From SAR202 cluster bacterium (GTDB lineage: Bacteria; Chloroflexota; Dehalococcoidia; Lucifugimonadales; UBA3495): 6,190 bases of DNA. Location of the stretch: contig VFHF01000157.1 of assembly GCA_009392095.1 (NCBI GenBank), positions 1 through 6,190 of the forward strand, given 5' to 3'. Positions 5,145 through 6,190 of the stretch are shown piece by piece. The stretch's first letter is position 1. The number at the start of each line of letters is the position of its first letter. Made by a program: the position numbers and the translations under genes. The notes below the pieces were generated by a model. The model was not told the DNA's origin. It saw only the letters and a program-made list of their open reading frames with translations, and searched no databases.

Positions 5145-6071
5145 ATGCAGAGAGCTTCAAGAAAAATGTTTCAGCTCATCAGCAAAGCGATCAACTTCAG
5201 TAATCCCAATTTTATGCGCAGCGTTGTTCTGCCAGTGGTGGTCGCCGCCGTCGCCCTAGCGACGGCATTCATCGGCGCCCTCATCATCGGCAGGGACAGC
5301 GGTATTGACGACGTAAACCTGTTCGTTGAGAGGTTGTCCGGCGATTCCAGCTCTTGGCTTGGAGGCCTGGTGGGTGCGTCGGCATTGTTCGCGCTGGCCG
5401 CGGGGATGGCCTCGGCGGTCAACCCATGTGGGTTCGCCATGCTGCCTGCCTACCTGGGGATGTACCTAGGCGACGCAGGCGACCCAGAAAAGGCGGTCCG
5501 GCCGATGCAGCAAATCGGACGGGCGGTGCTGGTCGGCCTGACAGTCACGACAGGATTCGTTGTCCTCTTTGGCATCGTCGGATTGATAATTGGGTTGGGC
5601 GCCAGCTTCATCGGCGACCTGCTGCAATGGTTGGGCCTGTTCATCGGGATAGGTCTCGCCTTAGTTGGAGCAAGGATGGTCGGCGGGGGCAAGCTATACA
5701 CCGGAGTAGCGGCCCGGGCGGCGAGCCATATGGGCAACCCTGCCCAGGTCAGCATGAAGGGGTACTTCATCTTTGGAATCAGCTATGGGACTGCCTCATT
5801 GAGTTGCACCCTGCCGATATTCCTGGCGGTGGTGGGGATCAGCGTGGCCGGTCGAGGGGCATCATTGGTCTTGAGTGACTTCCTGCTGTTCGCCTTGGGT
5901 ATGGGAATGGTGATCATGGCCTTGACACTGGGGATGGCCTTCTTTAAGACCGCCATGGTTGGCGCGTTGCGCAAGATCCTGCCCTACACCCAACCCGTTG
6001 GAGCCTGGCTGATGGTCATCGCCGGCACCTACATCGTTTTCTACTGGTTGACTATCGGAGGCCTGCTCTAG
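5145..6071 (+). CDS. CcdA/DsbD-family transmembrane thiol-redox (cytochrome c biogenesis) protein
   Basis: 308 residues. CcdA/DsbD proteins carry electrons from cytoplasmic thioredoxin across the membrane to reduce extracytoplasmic thiols, for example apocytochrome c or a TlpA/ResA-type partner. The two redox cysteines sit in characteristic contexts: C95 in AVNPCGFAMLPAYL (91-104) and C221 in GTASLSCTLPIF (215-226). Six core hydrophobic segments can be seen at about 73-105, 126-150, 155-178, 206-232, 242-266 and 283-304. An extra one at about 26-49 precedes the core and is joined to it by a roughly 25-residue polar segment, so the N-terminus is longer than in minimal CcdA. The start is uncertain: ATG at 5145, 5166 or 5214 are all in frame and none has a strong Shine-Dalgarno. 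No thioredoxin-like partner is in the window. Confidence 0.88.
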   Translation: MQRASRKMFQLISKAINFSNPNFMRSVVLPVVVAAVALATAFIGALIIGRDSGIDDVNLFVERLSGDSSSWLGGLVGASALFALAAGMASAVNPCGFAMLPAYLGMYLGDAGDPEKAVRPMQQIGRAVLVGLTVTTGFVVLFGIVGLIIGLGASFIGDLLQWLGLFIGIGLALVGARMVGGGKLYTGVAARAASHMGNPAQVSMKGYFIFGISYGTASLSCTLPIFLAVVGISVAGRGASLVLSDFLLFALGMGMVIMALTLGMAFFKTAMVGALRKILPYTQPVGAWLMVIAGTYIVFYWLTIGGLL

Positions 6072-6190
6072 GGTGGCATTTCTGTTCACTGAAAAATTCT
6101 TGATCGTCGGCATCGCTTTGGCTAGTGCCCTGGCATAAACTGCCTTTCATTTCCGCCTCTATCATCTACTGGGCCGATTTCTAAGAGGCT

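Overview
This is a bacterial chromosomal window with tightly packed genes and a fairly GC-rich composition (judged by eye, not counted). Some genes start with TTG, some have clear Shine-Dalgarno sites, and one looks leaderless. The gene styles (PerR-like Fur, a small VOC protein beside an MhpD-type hydratase, a BtuF-like protein without signal peptide, CcdA with an extra N-terminal membrane segment) would fit an uncultured Chloroflexota lineage such as the SAR202/Dehalococcoidia group. That placement is a guess from gene flavour and needs a homology search.

Layout. Positions 1-226 are a non-coding leader with two candidate promoters and a small inverted repeat. A PerR-like Fur-family regulator (227-688, +) follows and is closed by a strong intrinsic terminator (713-748). 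Next are a small VOC/glyoxalase-fold protein (795-1151, +) and a 2-keto-4-pentenoate hydratase-like enzyme (1205-1999, +), 53 nt apart and probably one transcript. The hydratase meets queA tail to tail, the two stop codons overlapping by 4 bp. queA (about 1996-3045, -) and folD (3076-3972, -) form a leftward two-gene unit with folD first. A compact divergent control region (3973-4091) drives folD leftward and a BtuF-like substrate-binding protein (4092-5012, +) rightward. After a 132-bp gap, a CcdA/DsbD-type membrane protein (5145-6071, +) ends the window. The last 119 bp hold no convincing gene.

Function. The genes do not form one obvious pathway. They cover peroxide or metal-responsive regulation, meta-cleavage-type catabolism (the hydratase), one-carbon folate metabolism (folD), tRNA queuosine synthesis (queA), corrinoid or iron-complex binding (BtuF-like) and thiol-redox or cytochrome c biogenesis (CcdA). 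I see no mobile element, CRISPR array, tRNA or rRNA. I found no clearly new system. The best second-look items are the apparently leaderless promoter and missing export signal of the BtuF-like gene, the palindrome at the folD promoter, and the altered metal-site residue in the PerR-like regulator.
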